Source: Hofstenia miamia (taxonomy: Eukaryota > Xenacoelomorpha > Acoela). Taken from it: a stretch of 64,000 nt of DNA. Shown here in pieces: positions 46,472-62,420 of the stretch (positions are counted from its first letter, which is position 1; each line of letters begins with the position of its first letter). Position numbers and translations under genes: made by a program. The DNA lies in the NCBI GenBank assembly GCA_004352715.1, contig SCFE01000054.1:929570-993569 (forward strand), in the 5' to 3' direction. The notes under the pieces are model-generated. The model searched no databases. It was given only the letters and a program-made list of their open reading frames with translations, and was not told the origin of the DNA.

Positions 46472-48277
46472 TGCGTTAGGGACAGCACTGGTCGCTCCCC
46501 ATGCACGAGAGTGTCCGCTCTTCATATAAGTGACTCCGCCTCAGATTCTTCCCATGTTATCATTGCATATTCTGCTTGTTTTGACATTTTGAGTACTGCT
46601 TCGCGTTCAGTTGTAACGGTGTTTGCTTATTTCAAGAACCGAGTCTCTCTAATATCTTCTGCTATAGGTGTTAGTTGTCGCAGCTCATTCATTTTCTGTG
46701 AGAAAATTCCAAAATATTTCTTGTATAGACTGATGCCTTTTAGTGCTATTAAGAGCGTCATTTGAGCATCTGCTTTGCAAGTGTGAGCTAGATCGGCTCT
46801 CATCTGCGTGTTTGGGTAGAAGAATGTAAACACCTTCCGTAGGCTGCGCGTGTTTGCCACATCCTTATAGAAGAAACTAATATTCTCTATTACTTCCTGT
46901 TCCGATATGTCGCCAGGATCGTTTTTTCCAATTCGCATCATGGTCACGATCTCCACACGTTTCGTTACGTCGTAGTAACAATAATTTTTCTCCCACAAAT
47001 CGGTCCATACTATGTCATTAACTCCTGAGAATAGGATGACTGCTCGCGGTTGTTGTTGTTCTATCTCTCTCCTCAGTTCTTGGAGTTGGATATGTATCGC
47101 TTCCCCTTCTGTGTATAGTTGATCTGGGGTAATGTTTCCTTCGATGTAGATGCGTTCCTTGTTGTAATTATCTAGTAATATCTTTTTGGTCTTCTTATAG
47201 TCCTCGCATTGTATCATTTCCATGGCTTTGCTCCGAGAATTTACATATGATTCATGCAAGAATGTTTTTGCTGGACGGACCTCTTTCGGGAGTCTCCATC
47301 TTGGCAGTACCATGGGTATTGCTATTGTCTTTGGCGGTGTACACAATAAGATCTTTGTATTGACTAATCTTTCAATTTCATCATAAGTGCCCGTTGTATT
47401 AGATGCCATTGCTAAACCAATGGTGGTTGGGTAGTTCATCTTTGCTTCTGGGATTGCCTCCCAAAATGATTGTGTCAGTCCCCGTTTGCTTAGCTTTATC
47501 CATATATGTTCCTGTATATCGATCTTCAATTTGATGCATTCAACATCAAGTGCAATTTGGTTAAAAGGTTTCAATAGTTCCTTTAACTCTGTGCGGATGA
47601 ATGCTTCTGTTAACATTAACTTCATTGTTGCGACCATTTGTTGTTCTCTTATCCTCTGATAGTTTCTTTCTGTTATCTCTTTTCTTTCCTTCGTAACTTT
47701 TATTTCTACCAGGAACCGTTTGTCATCTGTGTCAATCCACTCTATCGTACTATCTTGGCTCGTGTCTCCCCACTTTTCAATGTTTATTCGGTCAATCACT
47801 GTTTGTGTTTGTGGGGATAGTAATAGTTGTGATGAGGTTAGAAGTTGTTCTTCTTTGATGATTTCTTGCTGTGATTTCGTCACCATTTCACATATCTCTA
47901 CTGGTGTCATTATCCCACCTTTCTTTAGCATCTCGGCCCTTCTAATTATTTTTGTGAAAGTGCATCTTGGGCTATCTCTGACATACCGTTTCATGTTTTC
48001 ATTTATCACTTGTTGTATGTATCAGCTAATTTTCGTTTAATTATCTTCCTTGTGGTTATCCATTGTTGGTTCGGGAGTTGTTTTAATCATGTTTCTGAGG
48101 TTGCACCCCACATGTATTTTCGCATCAGCTCTTCAAATATTTGTATTTCACTCAGGCATATTCCTGTTATGTTGGCCAGCTCCACTATTGACATTCTTCC
48201 CATTGGGTGATATTTTGTTATCAGCCTACTTATTAATTTTTCTATCATCTCCATTGGTTTTTCGTTTTTGTTGGGCG
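46472..48277 (-). CDS. protein X of element X-2 (longest open copy, runs into gap)
   Basis: Uninterrupted frame 48009-46627 (460 residues), with homology upstream to the gap edge (SIVELANITGICLSEIQIFE, RKYMWGATSE) and downstream to the polypurine tract (TVTTEREAVLKMSKQ). Near residues 75-100 of the open frame, EWIDTDDKRFLVEIKVTKE keeps the same D-x8-E-x-K as X-1. Further conserved blocks are ERIYIEGNITPDQLYT, AVILFSGVNDIVWTDLWEK and DVTKRVEIVTMM. One frame change near 48010 and one stop near 46630 break the full protein. Family unknown. Confidence 0.65.
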
Positions 48278-49277
48278 NNNNNNNNNNNNNNNNNNNNNNN
48301 NNNNNNNNNNNNNNNNNNNNNNNNNNNNNNNNNNNNNNNNNNNNNNNNNNNNNNNNNNNNNNNNNNNNNNNNNNNNNNNNNNNNNNNNNNNNNNNNNNNN
48401 NNNNNNNNNNNNNNNNNNNNNNNNNNNNNNNNNNNNNNNNNNNNNNNNNNNNNNNNNNNNNNNNNNNNNNNNNNNNNNNNNNNNNNNNNNNNNNNNNNNN
48501 NNNNNNNNNNNNNNNNNNNNNNNNNNNNNNNNNNNNNNNNNNNNNNNNNNNNNNNNNNNNNNNNNNNNNNNNNNNNNNNNNNNNNNNNNNNNNNNNNNNN
48601 NNNNNNNNNNNNNNNNNNNNNNNNNNNNNNNNNNNNNNNNNNNNNNNNNNNNNNNNNNNNNNNNNNNNNNNNNNNNNNNNNNNNNNNNNNNNNNNNNNNN
48701 NNNNNNNNNNNNNNNNNNNNNNNNNNNNNNNNNNNNNNNNNNNNNNNNNNNNNNNNNNNNNNNNNNNNNNNNNNNNNNNNNNNNNNNNNNNNNNNNNNNN
48801 NNNNNNNNNNNNNNNNNNNNNNNNNNNNNNNNNNNNNNNNNNNNNNNNNNNNNNNNNNNNNNNNNNNNNNNNNNNNNNNNNNNNNNNNNNNNNNNNNNNN
48901 NNNNNNNNNNNNNNNNNNNNNNNNNNNNNNNNNNNNNNNNNNNNNNNNNNNNNNNNNNNNNNNNNNNNNNNNNNNNNNNNNNNNNNNNNNNNNNNNNNNN
49001 NNNNNNNNNNNNNNNNNNNNNNNNNNNNNNNNNNNNNNNNNNNNNNNNNNNNNNNNNNNNNNNNNNNNNNNNNNNNNNNNNNNNNNNNNNNNNNNNNNNN
49101 NNNNNNNNNNNNNNNNNNNNNNNNNNNNNNNNNNNNNNNNNNNNNNNNNNNNNNNNNNNNNNNNNNNNNNNNNNNNNNNNNNNNNNNNNNNNNNNNNNNN
49201 NNNNNNNNNNNNNNNNNNNNNNNNNNNNNNNNNNNNNNNNNNNNNNNNNNNNNNNNNNNNNNNNNNNNNNNNNNNNN
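48278..49277. other. assembly gap, 1000 N
   Basis: Exactly 1000 N, so the length is a placeholder. ORFs drawn across it are meaningless. It removes the 5' part of X-2 and whatever follows, probably another LTR and the rest of copy B. Confidence 0.99.
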
Positions 49278-49312
49278 GTTCAAAACGAAAAAAACCATAT
49301 ATCCAGCGCCAG

Positions 49313-49313
<1 letters not shown>

Positions 49314-49349
<36 letters not shown>
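49314..49349. repeat. (TA)n microsatellite beside the gap
   Basis: TA array directly right of the N gap, a likely cause of the assembly break. Confidence 0.9.
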
Positions 49350-49352
<3 letters not shown>

Positions 49353-51779
49353 TTTGTATCTTTTAATATTATATTCTCAGATCCATAACAAATTTTTCCG
49401 TACCAATAGTTTTAATGCAATTAAGGAGAACGTTTCTTAATTTTCCCTACATCTTCAGTAATTCTGAATGTTATTTTAATACATGGCATAAAAATATATT
49501 TAACGATTATTCTAAATGAGCCTGCATTTTTATATCGTTTCCAAGTCTTTCTGTAAACGAAGCAATGCGCACTGTAGTGCTGATCCTCTTAAAAGGAAAT
49601 ATTTGATAGATTTTGGATGCAAATGGAATTTTATTCACTTTGAGATCAAGAAAATATATGAATGAATAAAACGATCAACTGAAAGATAGCAAATGGAAGG
49701 CTTCTAATTTATAGAGATTGCAGTTGTTTAAGTTTTACTAAATCCACACTATACCATATAAGAGGCCGCTCATATGAACCAAAGTAATATCTATCGCGCT
49801 TAAGCCATTAAAAAGAAATTGAATTATACAGGGCAGAAATTGCTGCAAGCACTAACGTTAAATGCAAAAAAGGCCGACTTTAGTTGACCTAGTAATTGAT
49901 TAAGTGTTTCTTACTTTATATTGATTGGCCAAACCAACCCTTTTTGCTTCATTAACTTTGATCACTCCTGTAGTAAAAGACCATAAAGGGCAATAGAAAG
50001 CTTTCTTCTCTGTTTATTTTATGCTATTTCATCATCAAATAAAATAAATAGAGCAGTTTGATAGCAAAACATCACTTAGGTAGACATGAAAGCAACGATG
50101 ATTGTTCATTAGTCGCAATGAAAAGTTTCATCTGAGAATCAAATACTAGAATAATTGCTAAATTCAGAACGTTGAAAGAGACACACGTAGATCTCATTTG
50201 ATGTAATAATTTTGTCGTAAAATGCATTCAACAAAAAATGTAGCCAATTCACCCCCTTCTAGCCTAAGACCACCGCACCAAAACATCAATGTTTACCATC
50301 AATATTTGGCCCATTTAATATTACAGCTAGACAATACAAGAATTTGAAAAATCACAAATTTGACGCAATTGCGTTTTTCAAAACACTTTTTGGCATTCAT
50401 CATAGTTATTCCTTTTAAGGTAATCCATTAACTATTTTTTGAAAAAGTAAGTTCTTAAATTTTCATCGTAGCCCATTTACATCTTTGGTTGACAATACAT
50501 GTTTCCTAAAATATATCTCGCTGTTTTTAAAGTCAATCACTTGATCAACCTGATTTGATCGATGCCGAATTTTTTCACAAATATTACTGCTGGTTTTGGA
50601 ACCATCTCCCATAAAGCTAATAAGATAGAGAATATGCATCGCATTTACAACTTTACAGTATACATTTTCAAGAGTGCTAAATTAGCTCAAATCAATTTAT
50701 ATGAAAGTCCATATCAAATCAAATCAATATCAACTGCAACCTTTGAAGGATTCATTTCATGTGATCTATCATGGCCACTCCGTAGAGTTATGTACATAGG
50801 CGGTTTTCTGGGAGTTGACTGTTTGAAAACTCATCCATTCGGGTACTATTTCTGTAAATGCTTATATCAAGGTCACCGATCTCTCCATTCTATTATTACC
50901 AATAGAAAATCATTATTTTAAAATTTTAATGCAGACTTACAAGATTTTACATTGGCAAGAATTGGTATTATCATTTGGAATTAACTTACTTTCAAAATCT
51001 GATTGCTTCTTTGAATAGCTCTACTGCTTTAGTCGAATTTAGGACTCGCGTTCTAACAAAGATAAGCATTGTATAAAGTTTTTGTTTCACCCATTTACTG
51101 AAAAATTTTGTATCGGGCGACATCCATTGGTAAGAGAAAATGAGACAATCATTTAAACTATCTATCAAATGCTTTTAAAACTCAAGTAGATAATTGCAAA
51201 AATGGTGTTGTTATTTTTTAAATTTGTCCACTAGCCACTTAAGAGGATTCTCATGTCAAACATTTTATGTTGCAATTTTTGTTTGTACAACCATGTCTAA
51301 ATTGATCAATCACCTTCTTGATGTGTAAAAATTAAATTACGTATTGACTGCACAAATAAACTCTGATCATATTGAAAGACGATTTGGTATCTACAGACAA
51401 ATACATGGTGTCAATCACTACATTTCAGCAAGCAAATCTTTTAGCAATTCTAAGAGGAAATTGAAGCAACTACACTTTATGGATACATTTTCAATGATTC
51501 ATCCAATGAATGATATATAATTGATATATGTGAATACTATTATGAGGCGTTGTGTTACGTTTCGTAATGGACTGCTAAAAAATGTGGAAAACTTATGCCT
51601 GTCAAAATGTTAATTGTAGAAAAAAAATCCCTTTTTTAACATTCCAGAAATATTTTTTGAATTTTTTAATATTCTGGTTCTGTGTGGACAGAAAAATCTT
51701 ACAATGTTCTTTTATTTTATATTCTGCAAGATTTCCAATTTTCACTCAAATATATTGAAACTACGATGTAAAAGAATTA
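49350..51779. other. AT-rich, no identified gene
   Basis: The plus ORF 50562-50921 (119 residues) has no motif I recognise and no promoter or splice context. I see no LTR remains of the X or gag-pol elements here. Confidence 0.45.
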
Positions 51780-51950
51780 TATTTATAAAATTGTGATAGC
51801 TGTAACAAGCTATACGTTAGTGAAGCTAAGCGACATTTTGGCATTCGTATTAAAAAACTTTTTAACATGCATCTCTAAACGGAAATATTCAATCACCATC
51901 ATGAATTAAAGAAAGAATATTTTGAAATAACCATGAAACAACCCACACTA
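51780..51950 (+). pseudogene. Penelope-like GIY-YIG endonuclease fragment
   Basis: Reads CDSCNKLYVSEAKRHFGIRI in one frame, like the C-x2-C-x-x-x-Y-x-G-x-T-x-R-x-x-x-x-R pattern at the start of the GIY-YIG endonuclease of Penelope-like elements. Short and decayed; the MITE lies just right of it. Confidence 0.5.
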
Positions 51951-51953
51951 ATA

Positions 51954-52112
51954 CCCCGTTTACACGTGACACGAGACATGCATGTCTTGTGTTTTTAATG
52001 AGCGACATTCTCTACTTGAGTGGTTGAATGTCGCGTGTTTTGGGTGTTTAGACGTGACATTCGCTCATTGAAAACACAAGACATGCATGTCTCATGTCAC
52101 GTGTAAACAGGG
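51954..52112. mobile_element. MITE with long inverted ends and TA duplication
   Basis: 159 bp. Inverted ends of about 52 bp with few mismatches begin CCCCGTTTACACGTGACA (left) and CCCTGTTTACACGTGACA (right, inverted), flanked by TA on both sides. Each arm contains the palindrome GACATGCATGTC. TA duplication suggests a Tc1/mariner-like mobiliser. Confidence 0.82.
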
Positions 52113-52198
52113 TATAAGATGTGTGAGGCTTTAATAATTTAGGAAATAATGAAATTAATTTATTTTAGTGTATGCGAACTTTAATTACTTTATTTAAG

Positions 52199-52640
52199 TC
52201 AATATATATGCATAAATATTTTAAAAATATTCCAAAACCAACGAACCTTAATTATTTCGGCAGATACAACATTATTTCCTATAACGTTTACAATAATGGA
52301 TAAACTTTGAAGGCAAAGAGTTCGCAGTTCGTTTTCCTGGACCAAGTATAACAGCACTTGCGAGACATAGCACACACGCAATGCACGCTAGTGTGGAATT
52401 TTTATTTCGCATTGTTCAGCGTCTGTTGGTGTCAAATTTGTGGTGAACTGAATGACGCCTCCAATATTGGTAAATTTTACAAATTCAGGCACAATAGCTG
52501 GAGCTATAAATGCTTGAAAAGTAGAGTATGAACTTCGTGAACATTGTTTGATAACAGAAGCATAATAATATTGTATAATATTATGAAAAAGATTTTTTCC
52601 ATCAGGTGACACAAAAGATCTCTTTTGCCACACTCATACA
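52199..52640 (-). pseudogene. unrecognised coding-like frame with one stop
   Basis: On minus a single frame runs from about 52640 to 52199 with one in-frame TAG near 52388. It starts WQKRSFVSPDGKNLFHNIIQ, continues FVKFTNIGGVIQF and after the stop reads CYVSQVLLYLVQENELRTLC. Composition is protein-like, with helical Leu-rich spacing in the second half such as armadillo-type repeats have. I do not know the family. A retrocopy of a host gene is possible. Confidence 0.35.
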
Positions 52641-53403
52641 CCATCACAAACTAAATAATTAGTGAACGTTTCTGGCTGAGCTCTTGGTGTGAATTTTCTA
52701 CAAGTTTTTCTTAGGCATCTGAACTATTAGTATCTGGTTAAAGACGGTTATCTAGAATCTGATCCGACTTAATCCTTGAGAAACAGATACTCGACTTTGG
52801 TGGTTCGTCATGATAAATGCTAAAAAAGAATTACTTGCAACTATTTTTGACACCATAAACTTCAAACAAAGTATATAAAACTTTAGAGAAATAGTTATGT
52901 ACGTGCATAATAGACAATAATATTTTAGGTGGTTAAAAATTTCTGTCTTATAGTGAGTAAATATGCAGTTTTTCATTGAGGTAGATTCCCCACATCGTTG
53001 TTTGCGATAAAATTACAGTAGTCGACCAAAAAATATCAAAGAGCTACAACAATTTTCTAACAGTTTTTATTTCCCTTTGATAGGATGCGAATTCTCTTAG
53101 ATGATGAAAAGTCTACATCTATAGTAGTCTGTGAGATATTTGTATCACAATTCAAAATTGTGGTAAAATCTACCACACGGTGATTCTATAGGGTTATATT
53201 TGCGTTGTCCTTGCCGCAGCATTTAATTATATACTCACTAATGTTTTTTATACTGCTATAGATAGTCTAATTTAAAATACCATAAAATGTTATTACGAAG
53301 TTTTAAGGTGATTTTGCATTTGATTATGTGATTTACAAAGTGCATGCTAGTTATACATTTTACATAGGTTGTGTTTTTGGCGCCAGTTTTTATCAATGTA
53401 GAA

Positions 53404-53556
53404 CAGTGGTTCCCAATCTTTTTCTTGCATTCCTCCATTTGCCCATTTTGAAACTGTTCATTCCTCCCCATAAAACGAAAAACATAAAATATTATAACCG
53501 TTTTTATGAAATTCCTCCCCTGAAGTCATAGAATTCCTCCTGGTTAGGAACCACTG
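53404..53556. mobile_element. hAT-like MITE
   Basis: Ends CAGTGGTTCCCAATC and, inverted from the right, CAGTGGTTCCTAACC. This is the common end type of hAT non-autonomous repeats in animals. 153 bp, non-coding. An 8 bp duplication is not clear. Confidence 0.6.
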
Positions 53557-54215
53557 GTCCAAGTTTCCATTTTCAAAGAAATGTCTCGAATTTTTTTCAA
53601 CAAATTCCCAATGATCGTTTAATAGATTGAATATTCTTGAATCTAATCGGGCCACATATTACAAACACCGAGCTAAAATTGCTTTGCATTTGTGGTGAAG
53701 CGTTGTAAACTATATGAGAAAATTGTCTACACGTTTCTGCATTGCGAATCCCACTTCATTTCCATGTCGCAACGGAATTTTGTATTGATTGTATAAATAT
53801 TTGCATTTATTTTCAAATTAAATTTCCATAGCAACCATTAAATGGGAAGTGTACACGTTCCTATTAATCTCGTATACGAGAAAACACATTAATTATTTTC
53901 CACCATATGTTCAATGCATCAATCGCAATGTCCGCTACTAATCTATTTGATTCAAAATACTCATTATTTAACAGCATTGGCAGTAAGTTCAGAGTCAGTT
54001 ATTCCATCATTCTCTATCAATTTTCTTAAAGTAATGAAATAAAAAATGCTTAAAACATTTAAAAGCAACACATCCTAGATCTACGCGTCACTATGTTTTA
54101 CTTCATTTTATAATTGTTTATTTAACTTACTATTTTAGTATTTCATTACGTTCATTTACTAAATGTGTGTTTAGATTGTTTGTTTCTGCGCTCTTATCGC
54201 CTTTTTCCTTTGCAG
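53557..54215. other. AT-rich, ends in a splice acceptor
   Basis: No gene recognised. It finishes in a strong acceptor (CTTTTTCCTTTGCAG at 54201-54215) for the terminal TLC exon. Confidence 0.5.
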
Positions 54216-54522
54216 AATCGTTACAATGCCTTACTTTTGGTGGACTTTATTTACACAGTGCCTTATGATAAATGATTCCGTGTGTAGCAATAATCGGGGG
54301 AGTAGCGTCTTACTCGTTGTTCTTATGTGCTGCCTGGACTTTGTTAACCTTTATTGGTTTTCACGTATGGTGAAGATGCTACAGCGAGCCATCCAAGATA
54401 CTTTCACCGAGCTTCATCATAGACGTGAAGAGAGATCACTCTCTGTCTATGTATCAGAAGCTGAAAGCCATGCAGAGTCAGATAAGTCTGATGATGAAGA
54501 AGACACAGCTAAAGCTAAATAA
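54216..54522 (+). CDS. TLC-domain protein (TLCD4/TMEM56-like), terminal exon
   Basis: Acceptor AG at 54214-54215. The first base completes a split codon, then IVTMPYFWWTLFTQ, a luminal loop, and the last membrane helix SVLLVVLMCCLDFVNLYWF, which is the conserved D-x-x-N-x-x-W-F end of TLCD4-type TLC domains. After it comes a basic stretch (MVKMLQRAIQD) and an acidic Ser/Glu cytosolic tail (ESDKSDDEEDTAKAK) with stop TAA at 54520. It supplies the part missing from the exons at 611 and 1267. One short connecting exon (phase 0 in, phase 2 out) is not identified and could lie in the N gap. Confidence 0.72.
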
Positions 54523-55062
54523 TTTAAACCTAAAATCCCTCAATCATTTGTTACTAATTGCAGATTCTGACACAAGCAAAAACTGTTCCTTAAGACCTGA
54601 TCAACAAAACACTTTAAAAAATCAATACATTTATCATTCATACCAAAAATCATGACTCAAACTTTAAATTCTAAATCTTTAGATCAATTTCATGTGTTTT
54701 CACTTATTTCCTTCACAATGAAAAAGTTTTGAATTTTAGGTTCACTATTGCAATTATAAGATAATTGTTAAGAAATTTGGTGGAATTTAATTGTGTAGTA
54801 TCGTGCGTTTATGGTGTTTGATTCTCATTTGTAAATTGCACATTTTTTGTTTTATTTTATTTATGAGTAGTTGTCTACGACTAATTAAAAAAAAATCTTT
54901 TTCGGCGATTCGTGATCATTCATGTTAATTACATAACAGCTTAGGAAAGGTTAGCCTAATAGGGCCTTCAAAAGGAATAATGCGATTTATTGTATATACA
55001 ACACTAATTGAAGAGTTGTCCTTCCATTTTTCTTTAGTTGACATTGCGATTGGTTTTAGTTT
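54523..55062. other. TLC gene 3' region and rad51 5' region
   Basis: 540 bases between the TLC stop and the rad51 start codon, both on plus. They hold the 3' untranslated region of one gene and promoter or leader of the other. I saw no clear TATA box. Confidence 0.5.
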
Positions 55063-60129
<5,067 letters not shown>

Positions 60130-61362
60130 CAGACTACTTTCTATTTAGTTTTTATGAATGATTTTCTAGTAAATTTTAAATTTTTGTTACACATTGTGAA
60201 AAAGATAATTTGTCTTATTGATGTAGATGGTTATTGGAAATATAGAAAACTCAAATATTCCAATTTCTTCTTAAATAATAAGTCATTCGAATGTAGACAA
60301 TAGAATAGAATAAAATGTGATAAACTACACAAACCCGATTATTGAACTGTTTGACAAGACGCGGACAATGCGGAAGGTTTTACAAAATATAAAACAAAAT
60401 TCATCAAATATCACTTTACGTAAACAAATTCGAGTCAGACTACGAATACTTGATTGGAATGTATAAGATAAGATAAGATAAGAGAATCTGTATTCAAATA
60501 TATGTTAACAATTAAATAACTGATAATTCATTTGAATAGCGTCATTAAATTCACAAAAGCACATATACAATTCACATAAATTACAAAAGAAATCTTGCAG
60601 GCTATGGATAAATTACTATAGTACTATTTTAATAACGAGTTATAGCAGAATTTAGGGGTAAGTGCAATTTTTAAAATTTGCAGCTTGTAAAATTTAAAAT
60701 TTCCTTCATATTTAGTGGGATTGTTGATTTCCTTGAGGGGCTTTATCAAATATTTACTTTGAATGAGGGTGTTTATCCTCAAGGCTGAATTTAGCTTTTA
60801 GCTAATAAACAATGTTTTGAAATTAGAAGCTATTCAGGGAGTTTAATTTTTTAGAGCTTAAACTAGTTGAGAAAGAAACAATTGATGTTTGTGATTGCTT
60901 AAGAGTCGACCGATGCATGTGGCAGGAAAATTGCAGCCACTCTTATTGGACATGTGAATTCAACTGAAAAACCATGCAATTCCTTGAAACATATTACAAG
61001 ACAGTCATTCAGCTTATTTTCAAAATTTTCAAAGGATGTATATAATACAAAACCTCCTTTCGAAGGAAATGCACGATAAATGGCTTTATAACAGCTAGCA
61101 GACTGTGTGCAATGAGAATCCAGTTGCAGATTTGTTTGGATCTCTTATGAAAAGATTATCATTAAGAATAACACCAACAATAATCTTTTCATTCGAACAT
61201 AATCAGCAATATATTTTGCTAATAATTAGCATCAGGAGAAAAAAAAATTTTCCACACTAAATTTTTTAACAAATTTGATAAAATTAAGTTTATAAATTTT
61301 AAGAAAACATTGTCTTGAATGTATAGTTTTTCTTTAAAGTTGGTTTTAGAGCTGTTATATAT
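60130..61362. other. downstream of rad51, no gene seen
   Basis: Holds a short GATAA array (60464-60487). Otherwise AT-rich without recognisable coding sequence. Confidence 0.5.
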
Positions 61363-61445
61363 TAACACGTTTCCTGTGATGAGACCCACCAGTGGGTCAC
61401 ACTGTTTTGCCATTTGGTGCGATGTGACCCACTGGTGGGTCCCAA
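61363..61445. repeat. hairpin with two GACCCACCAGTGGGTC arms after TTAA
   Basis: GACCCACCAGTGGGTCACA at 61383-61401 is repeated in perfect inversion at 61423-61441. Each arm is itself nearly palindromic. It follows TTAACACG at 61363, an arrangement like the end of some piggyBac elements (TTAA then a palindromic subterminal block). No opposite end was found. Confidence 0.6.
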
Positions 61446-61744
61446 TAGAATTTTTTTTATTTTCTAAAATATTTCAATACTTTTCTTTTAATTATTATTT
61501 TAAGGCTCTAGTAATGTTATCAAAGGGTTGAAATATACAAAAAGCTCAGAACTTGAAGTTTATTGAAATAATTGCATACAAATTTTTTCTGAAATTGAAG
61601 ACATAAGAAAAATAAACTTTTATTATTTGTAAGTGAAACATCATATTATTTAACTTTAATAAGAACATGCAAGATATATTTCGACTTACCAAGTAATCGT
61701 CAGTTTTACAAATTATTCCCTCTAAATTTACTAGATTTTACAAT

Positions 61745-62280
61745 AATAATTATAATTTCTTAAATTTTAAAAAGTGGCAAATTTAATTTATAAATATAGT
61801 CTTCTTTTGTGTTTAAACTTGGTTGCAAGGATTTTATAAAAATACTCTCAATAATCTTTAAATTACTTGATCTTGACGTCTGATGTAATATTTTTGTTTC
61901 AAAATTTAGTCCGCATTTATTTAGATGATTAGATATATTAGAACTGGTCTCATGTTCTTTAATTCTTCTTGATAGTTGCCTACTAGAAAAACCAATATAA
62001 TCTTCACCACAGGTGCATTTGATTTGATAAATTATATTTGATTTATTGGTTTCTTCAGTTGTAGATTTTAATTGAAATTTTGTTCTTAGCTTATGATTGC
62101 TATATATAAATCTAACATTTTCTTTAATTATTGATATTTTTTTGAGTTCTTTGATCATGTTTTCGGTATGAAGTCCTCTATATTCGATCTTAAAACAATG
62201 TTCATAATTAGTTAGATTGTTTTTTGATCTTTTGTTTTTAATTAAAATGTCTTCTAATGATTTCTTAATGTCAATCTAAG
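61745..62280 (-). pseudogene. Penelope-like element, GIY-YIG endonuclease end
   Basis: On minus, an open frame of 132 residues (62158-61760) has IYQIKCTCGEDYIGFSSRQL and SRRIKEHE, the GIY-YIG endonuclease with its preceding zinc-type Cys pair. FIKSLQPSLNTKEDYI follows near the C-terminus. Upstream sequence to 62280 (EYRGLHTENMI) is the linker after the RT domain; the RT itself is missing. A 5'-truncated Penelope-like retroelement. Confidence 0.8.
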
Positions 62281-62420
62281 TAGTTATAGCCGCGGCAAGG
62301 AGACCGCAAACAAACGCCTCTGATTGGTCGAGAGGTTATGACGTCACATGTCACGTAACAGGCGGTGAATATCGAAGGGGTGGTTGAGGCGTTGAGTCAT
62401 CTAATTGATACTTGGCGCTA
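62281..62420. promoter_or_regulatory. GC-richer block with CRE and inverted CCAAT
   Basis: In an otherwise very AT-rich region, this stretch holds TGATTGGTCG (inverted CCAAT), a consensus TGACGTCA (CRE, near 62339-62346), TCACGTAA and several CpGs. It has the look of a promoter or enhancer. No gene start was identified on either side. Confidence 0.35.

Noticed and set aside
43086-48277. Protein X as an envelope-like third ORF of the gag-pol element
   Set aside because: No signal peptide, membrane anchor or cleavage-site pattern is seen, and in X-1 the frame begins right at the primer site with no gag-pol in between.
48050-49440. Three 390-438 residue ORFs across the gap
   Set aside because: They are open only because N has no stop codons; the real sequence is the minus-strand X frame left of the gap.
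50562-50921. 119-residue ORF
   Set aside because: Open from ATG to stop but no recognisable domain, promoter or splice sites; kept only as a remark.
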